From Mesorhizobium sp. B2-3-4 (lineage in GTDB: Bacteria; Pseudomonadota; Alphaproteobacteria; Rhizobiales; Rhizobiaceae): DNA of 64,000 nucleotides. The translations under genes and the position numbers were made by a program. The notes under the pieces were generated by a model that saw only the letters and a program-made list of their open reading frames with translations, was not told the DNA's origin and made no database searches. The stretch covers positions 310,001-374,000 of the forward strand of contig NZ_VFVY01000002.1 of NCBI RefSeq assembly GCF_006442315.1, given 5' to 3'. This document shows positions 45,028 to 52,824 of the stretch, piece by piece (within the stretch, counting starts at the first letter, position 1; every line of letters starts with the position of its first letter).

Positions 45028-46167
45028 TCAACGCCCAGCCGGAGAGCTCTCGCGGAACAGGCCGACGAGATCGGCGACGACGCCTCGGGCCTGATGCCCC
45101 GAGGCAAGGCCGGAATTGACGCGGTCGGACGCCGCCTGCTGGAACGTCATGTAGCCGTCATGGCGCGGCCGCACCCAGGCACCCTCCAGCGTCGCGCGTG
45201 TATCCTTGTAGAAACCACCAGTGGCGGCATTGATCCCTTTGTCCTCCCACGCGGCGGCGTGGCCGGGTTGGCCACCTGCGGCGGCATAAGGGCCGCGCTG
45301 GACGTTGCCGCTGGCGACCCAATGGGCAAACTCGATCGCGGCGTCCTTCGCTTTGGAGAAGGCCGATACCGCAATTCCAGTGCCGCCGAGCGCGGAACCG
45401 GCCGGGCCGCCGGAGCCGACAATTGGCATGTCCGCGAACGCCAGCCGATGGGCGCGAAAACCGGCGACGGCGTAGGGCGCGTAGCCGTAGATAAGCGGCG
45501 CGCAGACGAACCGCGAGCCTGCCTGTGCCATCCGTTCGAAAACCGCGATCGGATCCATTTCCAGACAGGCCGGATCGACCAGTGCCGCGATCTCACGCAT
45601 TCTCTCGAAGACTTCGATGCCCGTCTCGACATCGATGAGATCGTGCAGCGGGTCGGTGCCGCAAGGGCGCCCCAGATTGGCGGCGAGGCTGTAGAAGACC
45701 ATCAGCGAATGCGGCGGCCGCAGTGGCAGCAACACACGGCCCTGCCGGGCGAGATCGAGCACCTCGCGCCATGTCTGGGCCGGTGCATCCAGCGCTTCCG
45801 GCCGCCAGGCCTGGACCTGGCTCGCCGCGTCGATCGGAAACGCCCATTGGCGACCCTGCCAGTTGTAGCTCGGATAGGACTGGCCGACGCTGCCCGCCGC
45901 AAGCGCCGCGCGCTCTGCCTCGCGGCCGGCGACGTCCAGCGGTTCGAGACAGCCTTCCGCCGTGATCTGGCCGACATGCGGATGGTCGATGACGATCAGG
46001 TCGTAGGCCCGCGCCAGTTCCTCGACCGGATAGGATTCGAAATCCTGCAGCGACCGCTTGTCCCATTGGATCGAGACGCCGGTGCGCTCATGCCACAGCG
46101 TCGAACAGGCGACCATCGGATCGTAACCGCGCGGATGGCTCCAGGTCATGCCCTTCAGCGTCGTCAA
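45028..46167 (-). CDS. Solute-binding-protein-fold protein without export signal
   Basis: The 379 residues resemble family 1 solute-binding proteins (DLIVIDHPHVGQITAEGCLEPL, AFPIDAASQVQAWRPE, GGTGIAVSAFSKAKDAA), but there is no signal peptide. The best start is TTG 46165-46167, with AAGGAG eight bases upstream and a four-base overlap with the CoA-transferase stop (TTGA); ATG 46147-46149 is the alternative and gives no signal either. The product (MTTLKGMTWSHPRGYDP) should be cytoplasmic. No permease or ATPase belongs to this operon. It may be a ligand sensor or carrier, or an enzyme on a binding-protein scaffold. Confidence 0.7.
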   Translation of the reverse strand: MTTLKGMTWSHPRGYDPMVACSTLWHERTGVSIQWDKRSLQDFESYPVEELARAYDLIVIDHPHVGQITAEGCLEPLDVAGREAERAALAAGSVGQSYPSYNWQGRQWAFPIDAASQVQAWRPEALDAPAQTWREVLDLARQGRVLLPLRPPHSLMVFYSLAANLGRPCGTDPLHDLIDVETGIEVFERMREIAALVDPACLEMDPIAVFERMAQAGSRFVCAPLIYGYAPYAVAGFRAHRLAFADMPIVGSGGPAGSALGGTGIAVSAFSKAKDAAIEFAHWVASGNVQRGPYAAAGGQPGHAAAWEDKGINAATGGFYKDTRATLEGAWVRPRHDGYMTFQQAASDRVNSGLASGHQARGVVADLVGLFRESSPAGR

Positions 46168-47324
46168 AGGCCGAACTCCTTGCGGATGTCGGCACTGTGC
46201 TCGCCGATGCGCGGCGCTGCCCGGTCGACCTTGGCCCTGACGCCATCGACCCTGAGCGGTGAACGCGTGGTGAGGATCGTGACATCGTCCTCGCGTGTCA
46301 CCGTCTGCAGCATGTCGAGTGACTGGAAGCCTTCGCTTGCCAGCATCTCGGGCCAGGTCAGCACCTTGGCGCACCAGATGTCGGCCGGTTCGAGAATGGC
46401 GAGCCACTCATCGACTGTCTTGCCGGCGATCCGTTGCGCGATAACAGCCTTGATGTCGTCGCGCGCGGTGAACCAGGATGCTGGCTTGTCGCGATAGGGC
46501 GCCAATTCATCGAGCGACAACAGGTCGGCGAGCTTCGGTATCGGCGTCATGGCGATGGCGAGATAGCCGTCCTTGGCCTGGTAGACGCCGTAGGGCGCCG
46601 ACAGATAGGCATGCGCGCTGCGGAAGCTGGAGCGCCTGGGCAGGCGTCGGCCGTCATTGAGATGCGTGGTCAGCACCTCGAACTGGAAGTCGACCAGTGC
46701 CTCCAGAAGGCTGGTCTCGATATGGCTGCCATGGCCGGTGATGCCGCGCCGCACCAGTGCCGCCAGAATGCCTTGCGCGCAGGCCGCACCCGCCAGCATG
46801 TCGCCGATGGCGAGGCCGAACGGCACTGGCCCCTGGTCCTCGTCGCCGTTCAGCCACATGACGCCCGAACGCGACTGCGCCAGCAGGTCCTGGCCGGGGC
46901 GCTTTACCCAGGGGCCGTCCTCGCCATAGCCGCTGATCGAGGCATAGACGAGACGCGGGTTGATCTTGCGGACGGCTTCGTAGTCGAGACCGAGGCGGTC
47001 GATGACACCCGGCCGGAAATTCTGGATCAGCACATCGGCCTTGGCCAGTAGGCTGCGCAACGCCCCGAGATCGGCCTCGTTCTTCAAGTCGATGGCAAGG
47101 CTTTCCTTGGCCCGGTTGATGGCATGGAAGATGGTGGAATCGCCGCCGATCTCGGTATCGCTGAGATAGAGCCGGCGCGACAGGTCGCCGCCATCCGGGC
47201 GCTCGATCTTGATCACGCGGGCGCCGAGATCGAGCAGCCTGAGCGAGCAATAGGGGCCGGACAGGAACTGGCTCATGTCGATGACGACGAGGCCGGCAAG
47301 CGGCAATTCGGCTGCTGCCGGCAT
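46164..47324 (-). CDS. CaiB/BaiF family III CoA-transferase
   Basis: A 386-residue type III CoA-transferase. GLVVIDMSQFLSGPYCSLRLLD opens the first domain, VLIQNFRPGVIDRLGLDY is the family block, and the catalytic Asp lies in GDMLAGAACAQG near residue 170. It transfers CoA between carboxylic acids. The start at 47322-47324 has GGAG eight bases upstream; a longer frame is not needed. It follows the MaoC gene by two bases and overlaps the SBP-like gene by four, so the three form a tight operon. Confidence 0.8.
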   Translation of the reverse strand: MPAAAELPLAGLVVIDMSQFLSGPYCSLRLLDLGARVIKIERPDGGDLSRRLYLSDTEIGGDSTIFHAINRAKESLAIDLKNEADLGALRSLLAKADVLIQNFRPGVIDRLGLDYEAVRKINPRLVYASISGYGEDGPWVKRPGQDLLAQSRSGVMWLNGDEDQGPVPFGLAIGDMLAGAACAQGILAALVRRGITGHGSHIETSLLEALVDFQFEVLTTHLNDGRRLPRRSSFRSAHAYLSAPYGVYQAKDGYLAIAMTPIPKLADLLSLDELAPYRDKPASWFTARDDIKAVIAQRIAGKTVDEWLAILEPADIWCAKVLTWPEMLASEGFQSLDMLQTVTREDDVTILTTRSPLRVDGVRAKVDRAAPRIGEHSADIRKEFGL

Positions 47325-47326
47325 CT

Positions 47327-47878
47327 CTATTTCTCCGTCTTGCCGACAAAATCGGCGGGGTTGCGGTATTTCACCGTCTGCAGATGCTCGCAATAGAGTA
47401 CGAGCTCGCCTTCGCCCTTGAACACCTCGTAGCTGGCGCGGATCAGCCCCATCTCCTTGTAGCGGGGCGTCTTGTCGAGGTTGGAGCGGATCGAATAGAT
47501 CGTGTCGCCGATGAACACGGGCTTTATGAAGCGCAGCTTGTCATAGCCGTAGGAAAAGGCGTTGACGCAATTGGTGGCGACGAGCCCGAGGCCCGCCGAG
47601 AAGACGAACGCACCGGCGATCAGCCGCTTGCCGAAAATGCCTTCGCTCTCGGCGAACATCTGGTCCTGCACATAGGGGTGGATGTCGAGTACCAGCGCGT
47701 TGAAAAGGTGGCTGTCGCCTTCCGCCATCGTGCGCCGCAGCGAGCGTATTTTCTGGCCGACCGGCCAGTCCTCATAGAACCAGTTCTCGGCGTTCCACAC
47801 CGGCAGCGCGGCATGGTCGGTGGGCATGTTGCCGGGATGCGTCGAGGCAACGCCGACAGTCGGCGCGAAATCGTTCAT
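47327..47878 (-). CDS. MaoC-type hydratase homologue with altered active site
   Basis: A 183-residue single hot-dog protein. The R-hydratase motif DxNPLHxD reads DIHPYVQD: Asp65 is kept, but the catalytic His position is Val70, with a His two residues after the Asp instead. [19 protein letters not shown] is nearly the same as in the other MaoC (35869-36321). It may therefore be the non-catalytic partner of a heterodimer or use a shifted His. Known two-subunit MaoC hydratases make the first idea plausible. It leads the MaoC-CaiB-SBP operon, divergent from the beta-propeller lactonase. Confidence 0.75.
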   Translation of the reverse strand: MNDFAPTVGVASTHPGNMPTDHAALPVWNAENWFYEDWPVGQKIRSLRRTMAEGDSHLFNALVLDIHPYVQDQMFAESEGIFGKRLIAGAFVFSAGLGLVATNCVNAFSYGYDKLRFIKPVFIGDTIYSIRSNLDKTPRYKEMGLIRASYEVFKGEGELVLYCEHLQTVKYRNPADFVGKTEK

Positions 47879-48079
47879 GGTTCAATCCGCCGGTCTCGGG
47901 GGAAAGGCCGGGCAATCACCCGAGCTCGCATCATGGTGCCTGGCCGCACGACGGCTCCTCCCGCCAATCTTCTTTTATAAATACTATTTTCACATATGGG
48001 GTTGCGTTGCAAGCGACGCCGGGCGAAATTTTGGCTGTTCCCGCGGGCGCTCGGGCGTCGGCGGACAGGGAGGGAAAAT

Positions 48080-49177
48080 ATGCGCAATGCCTGTCTGGTC
48101 TTCGTCGGCAGTCTGAACCGGGAGGCGCCTTATTTTCAGGGCGCGCGCGGCGTCGGCCTCGGTGTTTACAGCTTCGACGAGCAGACGCTGGAGACGCGGA
48201 AGTTGGCCGAGACCGATGACGTCGACAATCCGACTTTCCTGTCGGTGACGCCGGACGGCACGCGCGTCTACGCCAATTCGGAAGTGTTTGCCTGGCGCGA
48301 GGGAACGGTCAGCGCCTACCGCTTCGATCGGGACTCGGGCACGCTCGCCTATCTGAACAAGCAGCCGTCGCTCGGCAGCATCACGGCGCACAACACGATC
48401 ACCCGTGACGGTACGAAATTGCTGGTCGCGAATTACGGTATGGGCGAGGGCGGACCGGACCGCGCCGTGGCGGTGTATGGCTTTGACAAGGACGGTGCGC
48501 TGTCGCCGCCGCTGGACGCTGTTTCGCACAGGGGTAGCGGCCCCAACGCAGCGCGGCAGGAGCGCTCGCATGCCCACAGCGTCACCGAGACCATCACCGG
48601 CGGAACCGCCATCGTTGCCGATCTCGGCATCGACCGGCTGGTGTCCTACCGGATCGAGCAGGATGGCAATCTGACCAGGCTTGCCGAATCCGTTCTGCCG
48701 CCCGGCGCGGGTCCGCGCCATCTCGCCCTGCATCCCAACGGCCGCTTCGTCTTCGTCATGAACGAACTCGATTCGACGATCGTCTCGATGGCGCTGGACG
48801 AAGGGACGGGGAAGCTGTCGATCCTCGACATCAAACCGGCGGTGCCGGTCGAAGCGCGCGACGGCAATCATTGCGCCGATATCCAGATCTCGCCGGACGG
48901 CCGGTTCATCTACGGGTCCAACAGGGGCCATGACAGCGTGGTCATCATGGCCGTCGGCCAGCAGACGGGTACGTTGAGCCTCGTCGGCCATGTCCCTTGC
49001 GGAGGCGCCACGCCGCGCAATCTGGCGTTGACGCCATCGGGAGGCCACCTCTTCTCAGCCAACCAGAATGGCAACCGCATCTCGATCTTCGTGCGCGACG
49101 CCGGCAGCGGCATGCTGACCGACAGCGGGCGCGCCATCGAGACCGGAACGCCAATGTGCGTCAGGATCGTCGCTTGA
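48080..49177 (+). CDS. Seven-bladed beta-propeller lactonase (YbhE/6-phosphogluconolactonase-like)
   Basis: A 365-residue lactonase-family beta-propeller with repeated blade motifs such as NPTFLSVTPDGTRVYA, GPRHLALHPNGRFVFV, IQISPDGRFIYGSN and TPRNLALTPSGGHLFSAN. The family includes 6-phosphogluconolactonase Pgl and related sugar-lactone hydrolases. No signal peptide is evident. ATG 48080 has AGGGAGGG upstream. It is divergent from the MaoC operon, so the locus has two unrelated lactonases; they could handle different ring forms, or this one may serve a different step. Confidence 0.75.
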   Translation: MRNACLVFVGSLNREAPYFQGARGVGLGVYSFDEQTLETRKLAETDDVDNPTFLSVTPDGTRVYANSEVFAWREGTVSAYRFDRDSGTLAYLNKQPSLGSITAHNTITRDGTKLLVANYGMGEGGPDRAVAVYGFDKDGALSPPLDAVSHRGSGPNAARQERSHAHSVTETITGGTAIVADLGIDRLVSYRIEQDGNLTRLAESVLPPGAGPRHLALHPNGRFVFVMNELDSTIVSMALDEGTGKLSILDIKPAVPVEARDGNHCADIQISPDGRFIYGSNRGHDSVVIMAVGQQTGTLSLVGHVPCGGATPRNLALTPSGGHLFSANQNGNRISIFVRDAGSGMLTDSGRAIETGTPMCVRIVA

Positions 49178-49198
49178 CCGCCCGCCAATAGACCGTGC

Positions 49199-50191
49199 TC
49201 AGGCCTCCTGTATGGCCGAGAGCTTCCAGTTCGAGCCGTTCTGGCGCGTGAAGGTCCACAACTCGGTCGTCTCGGTGGGATGATCCTCGTCACCCTCGAC
49301 GACCTTGCCGCTCGCCCGTTCGCGCATCACGTCACGCGACTCGTAGCGCAGTGCAGCCGTGGCATAGTCGCGGTCATCCTCGCGCCAGCTTTCCGCGATG
49401 TCGGCCTGCAGCAGAGCGACATCGGACACTTCGTTGCGAAGGCCCTTCTGGGCGTTGTCGGCCAGTTCCTCGGACAGATAGGACACCATCTCGGGCGTCA
49501 CTGCCCGGCGCAGGGCCGCGTGATCCTCACGGCCGAATGCTTCCTGAACCTCGGTCAACAATTGCTGGAATGCGTCGAGGTCGCTCTGGGCCAGCGTGAT
49601 GTCCCTGGAATCGGTTGCCGCGGAACCTCCGTCCGCGCCGCCGCCAAAGCCTGGAATCGTGAAGGAACCCGCTCTGCCCGTCTCGTCCGATGCCGTTGCG
49701 CGATTCTCGAACCGTGAACCCCGGGCATTGCCCATTCCGGCGAGCGCGGGCTCGGGGCCACGCGCCGACTGCGACCGGAAGAACCTGATGGCCAGCATGA
49801 TCGCGCCGCCGATGAGCAAGGCCTGCAGCAGGAAACCGAACATGCCGGCCAGTCCGCCGAAACCCTGCCCCAGGAGCAGCCCGATCAGGCCGCCGATCAG
49901 CAGGCCGCGCATCATCGTTCCGCCGAAGCCGCTCATGAAGCCGGGCCGCTGCGGGCCGGCCTGCGGCTGCCGGGCCGCACTGTTCACCCCGGTATTGGGG
50001 GTCATGGATCGCTCGACCGGCGCGGTCGGCGCCGGCGCGGTCCGGGTCGGCGGCGCCGACTGGAAGGTGCGCGTACCGCGACTGCCGAAACTACCGCCGC
50101 GCCGCGCCTCGGCATGATCGATCGCGACCATGGAGAAGGCAAGGAACAGGCCGGCAAACAGGGTGACGAATCGGCTTGTGCGGGAAAGCAT
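49199..50191 (-). CDS. Tim44-domain membrane protein
   Basis: A 330-residue protein. A cleavable-type signal lies at residues 1-30 (LFAGLFLAFSMVAI, then AEA). A Pro/Arg-rich linker follows, then a Gly-rich hydrophobic region near 85-135 (MRGLLIGGLIGLLLG and MFGFLLQALLIGGAIMLAI), and a C-terminal Tim44-like domain (about 190-330, with QQLLTEVQEAFGREDHAALRR). Bacterial Tim44-domain proteins (TimA type) are membrane-bound and of uncertain role. It is followed in the genome order by a zinc-ribbon gene 65 bp upstream of its start; a link between them is unclear. Confidence 0.8.
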   Translation of the reverse strand: MLSRTSRFVTLFAGLFLAFSMVAIDHAEARRGGSFGSRGTRTFQSAPPTRTAPAPTAPVERSMTPNTGVNSAARQPQAGPQRPGFMSGFGGTMMRGLLIGGLIGLLLGQGFGGLAGMFGFLLQALLIGGAIMLAIRFFRSQSARGPEPALAGMGNARGSRFENRATASDETGRAGSFTIPGFGGGADGGSAATDSRDITLAQSDLDAFQQLLTEVQEAFGREDHAALRRAVTPEMVSYLSEELADNAQKGLRNEVSDVALLQADIAESWREDDRDYATAALRYESRDVMRERASGKVVEGDEDHPTETTELWTFTRQNGSNWKLSAIQEA

Positions 50192-50256
50192 CTGTGTAGA
50201 CCTTTTATCGATGTGGGTTCGGATATCTCAGCGGGACGCCCGCGAGGCTGCGGGCA

Positions 50257-50556
50257 TCAATCGAACAGCTCTTCGAAGAATGATTTTTTGCGCTTCGGAT
50301 AGCGCTGGCCATGCGAGCGGGAATAATCGTCGTCACGGTCCCGGCCATGGTGCTGCTGGGAAAACGCCGCCGGCTGTGGCTGCGGCGCGGGCGACGCATC
50401 CCTGGCGGACCGTTCGATGATCTTGTCGAGCTCACCTCGATCAAGCCAGACGCCGCGGCACTGCGGGCAGTAGTCGATCTCGATGCCCTGGCGGTCGCTC
50501 ATCACGAGCGCGACGCGGCAGGAGGGGCAAACCATGCCAAGGAGGGAAGATGTCAT
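50257..50556 (-). CDS. zf-TFIIB domain protein
   Basis: A 99-residue protein: a zinc-ribbon at residues 9-40 with CPSC and CPQCRGVWLDRGELDKII is the zf-TFIIB signature, followed by a polar His/Arg/Gln-rich tail and a basic-then-acidic end (KRKKSFFEELFD). Function unknown. It probably binds zinc and acts as an adaptor. The same tail motif with a phenylalanine-rich end is common in alphaproteobacterial homologues, from memory. Confidence 0.8.
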   Translation of the reverse strand: MTSSLLGMVCPSCRVALVMSDRQGIEIDYCPQCRGVWLDRGELDKIIERSARDASPAPQPQPAAFSQQHHGRDRDDDYSRSHGQRYPKRKKSFFEELFD

Positions 50557-50743
50557 GCGGGGCTCCTAACCAGAAAGAAGAGCCCTTGACCGAAAAGAAT
50601 GGAAACGGGCCCGTTGAAGCGGTCCGACATCACGGTCGCCAAAAGCGACAGTCAGAGGGGCCCGGCCCGCACGGGGGAAGTAGGAATGCGGGACGGCGCT
50701 TGCAAGGGCGATATTGCCGGCGGGAATGATTTGTTACTCAAAC

Positions 50744-50838
50744 CATCACCACGATCTCAGATCGTCACCACGATCTCAGATCGTCACCACGATCTCAGAT
50801 CGTCACCACGATCTCAGATCGTCACCACGATCTTGCCG
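50744..50838. repeat. 19-bp tandem repeat copying the 3' end of the oxidoreductase gene
   Basis: The unit CGTCACCACGATCTCAGAT is present as four consecutive copies (50744-50819, the first with one change), and a fifth partial copy (50820-50833) is the coding end itself. On the minus strand each unit spells the last codons of the gene, stop included (ATC GTG GTG ACG ATC TGA). Each junction also makes a hairpin AGATCGT-CACC-ACGATCT. It looks like slippage duplication creating a row of hairpins directly behind the stop codon. Confidence 0.85.
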
Positions 50839-51803
50839 AACTGGTCGTTCGCTTCGAGATAGCGATGCGCTTCGACGATCTGGTCGAAGGCAAAGCTCCG
50901 GTCGATGATGGGCCTCAGCGTCCCGGTTTCCAGGCCTTCGAGAATGAATGCCTTGGCGGCCTCCAGCTTTGCCTGGTCGCCGGTGATCTCGTGGACGAGG
51001 TAGCCGCGCAGCGTCAGCGTCTTGCCCAGCACCGCCGGCAAGGGAAACGGCGTCGGGGCCCGGCTGAGGCCGCCATATTCGATCAGGATGCCGCCCCTCG
51101 ACATCGCCGCCGTCAGCGGTTCGAAGATCGGGCCGCCGATCGCATCGAGAACGACGCGCACGCCTTGCGCTCCCGTGATCGCATTCAGCCGAACGGCCAG
51201 GTCCTCCTCGGCCAGGACCACGACTTCAGCCGCGCCGGCGTCGAGCAGGGCCTGCCTCTTCGCCGCTGTCCGCGTCACCGCGATCGCCGTTGCGCCGACG
51301 CTGTTGGCGATCTGGATTGCCGCGAGGCCGACGCTGCTCGAAGCCGCGGTGACGACGATGAAATCCTGCCTGCGCAGCCCGGCGATCTCGATCAATGCGC
51401 CATAGGCGGTGAGGTACGGCATCCAGATCGCCGCCGCCGTCCGCCAGTCGAGGGATGGTGGATGCTTGACGATGAGTCCGGCGGGGAAGGTGACAAGCTC
51501 ACCGTAAGCCGGCCAGCGCACCATGGATTGCGGCGGGATGACGCTGACGGCATCGCCAGGCGCCAACCCGGTGACGCCTTCGCCCAGGGTCTCGATGACG
51601 CCTGCCGCTTCGAGCCCGAGCCCGGAGGGAAGGACAGGCGTCTCGATATAGCTGCCTGCCCGCAGCAGCGCCTCGGCGCGGTTGAGGCCGAGTGCCTTAA
51701 CGCGGATTTGCACCTCGCCCGGGCCTGGAGGCGGAAGATCTATATCCTCGATGCGCAGAACCTCGGGACCACCGTGCTGGTGAAAGCGGACGACACGTGT
51801 CAT
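50814..51803 (-). CDS. Zinc-independent MDR oxidoreductase (quinone oxidoreductase-like)
   Basis: A 329-residue medium-chain reductase: GroES-like domain with RFHQHGGPEVLRIEDI and KALGLNRAEALLRAG (no zinc ligands), and a Rossmann domain with VTAASSSVGLAAIQIANSVGA near residue 150. It probably reduces quinones or enones with NADPH. ATG 51801-51803 is fixed by GGAG seven bases upstream; a start six codons earlier lacks this. Divergent from a LysR gene across 101 bp. Its 3' end lies in the tandem repeat. Confidence 0.8.
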   Translation of the reverse strand: MTRVVRFHQHGGPEVLRIEDIDLPPPGPGEVQIRVKALGLNRAEALLRAGSYIETPVLPSGLGLEAAGVIETLGEGVTGLAPGDAVSVIPPQSMVRWPAYGELVTFPAGLIVKHPPSLDWRTAAAIWMPYLTAYGALIEIAGLRRQDFIVVTAASSSVGLAAIQIANSVGATAIAVTRTAAKRQALLDAGAAEVVVLAEEDLAVRLNAITGAQGVRVVLDAIGGPIFEPLTAAMSRGGILIEYGGLSRAPTPFPLPAVLGKTLTLRGYLVHEITGDQAKLEAAKAFILEGLETGTLRPIIDRSFAFDQIVEAHRYLEANDQFGKIVVTI

Positions 51804-51904
51804 TCGGCAACTCCAAATCATATGAACCGAATAAGATATGCTGCGCGCGTCTCAGGCGATAAATGGTGATATGGCTAAAACACTGGAAACCAGGAGTTCC
51901 GAAT
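51804..51904. promoter_or_regulatory. Divergent promoter region of MDR oxidoreductase and lysR
   Basis: This 101-bp region is AT-richer than the flanking genes and must hold both promoters. LysR regulators usually bind such divergent regions; I found no unambiguous T-N11-A dyad. Confidence 0.35.
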
Positions 51905-52807
51905 ATGGATCGGCTCGAAAGCATGGCCGTATTCGTCAGGGCCGTCGACCTCGGTTCCTTCGCGGCCGCGGCAGCCGCGCTCGAGATGTCCGGGCCGATG
52001 GTCGGCAAACATGTCCGATTCCTCGAAGAACGGCTGGGCGTGCGGCTCATCAATCGCACCACGCGCCGCCAGAGCCTGACCGATTTCGGCCGCGCCTACT
52101 ATGAACGCTGCCGGATCGTGCTGGCCGAAGCCGAGGCCGCGGATGCGCTTGCCGCCGACCAGCTCTCGCAACCACGGGGAAAACTGCGCGTCACCATGCC
52201 GGCGCATTTCGGCCGCCACTGCGTCACCCCTGTGCTGCTGCGACTGGCGCGGCGCTATCCGGTGCTGGAACTCGACCTGTCGCTCAGCGATCGCTTTGCC
52301 GACCTCGCCGAGGACGGCTACGATCTGGCCATCCGAACCGGTGATCTGGACGACAAGGCCGGCGTGATCGCGCGCCGCGTCGCGCGTCAGGACATGATCG
52401 TCTGTGCCGCGCCTTCCTATCTGGCTATTCATGGCGAACCACGGCGGGTCGAAGATCTCGCCGGCCATCAAGCAATCGTCTACCGCCGGCTCGGCATGAT
52501 CGTGCAACCCTGGTTGTTCGCGCGCGCGGGACAGCCCGTGCTCCAATTTATGCCGAGCGGCCGGTTGCGGCTTGACGATCTCGACGCCATCGCCGATGCC
52601 GCGGCTGACGGCATGGGGCTGGCGTGGCTGCCCCACTGGCTGGTTCGCGAGCGCATTCAGGCTGGCGCGCTGGTCGAACTGTTGCCGGACCAACCGCGCT
52701 ATCCCTACGACTGCCATGCCCTCTGGCTGCAGACGCCGCATCTGCCTCTGAAGGTCCGGCTGGCTGTCGACGCGCTGGCGACAGCCCTGCCGAAAATGAT
52801 GGCGTGA
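51905..52807 (+). CDS. LysR-family regulator
   Basis: A 300-residue LysR protein of the CrgA/AaeR-like branch. The helix-turn-helix covers residues 1-60 with MAVFVRAVDLGSFAAAAAAL and MSGPMVGKHVRFLEERLG, and the substrate-binding domain starts near residue 90 (GKLRVTMPAHFGRH). ATG 51905 is fixed by CAGGAG eight bases upstream. It probably regulates the divergent oxidoreductase, as is common for this pair. Confidence 0.85.
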   Translation: MDRLESMAVFVRAVDLGSFAAAAAALEMSGPMVGKHVRFLEERLGVRLINRTTRRQSLTDFGRAYYERCRIVLAEAEAADALAADQLSQPRGKLRVTMPAHFGRHCVTPVLLRLARRYPVLELDLSLSDRFADLAEDGYDLAIRTGDLDDKAGVIARRVARQDMIVCAAPSYLAIHGEPRRVEDLAGHQAIVYRRLGMIVQPWLFARAGQPVLQFMPSGRLRLDDLDAIADAAADGMGLAWLPHWLVRERIQAGALVELLPDQPRYPYDCHALWLQTPHLPLKVRLAVDALATALPKMMA

Positions 52808-52824
52808 TCGCCAGCCGGCTTGGC

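Noticed and set aside
50744..50838. CRISPR-like short repeats
   Set aside because: The repeats are contiguous without spacers, and they are derived from the adjacent gene end.
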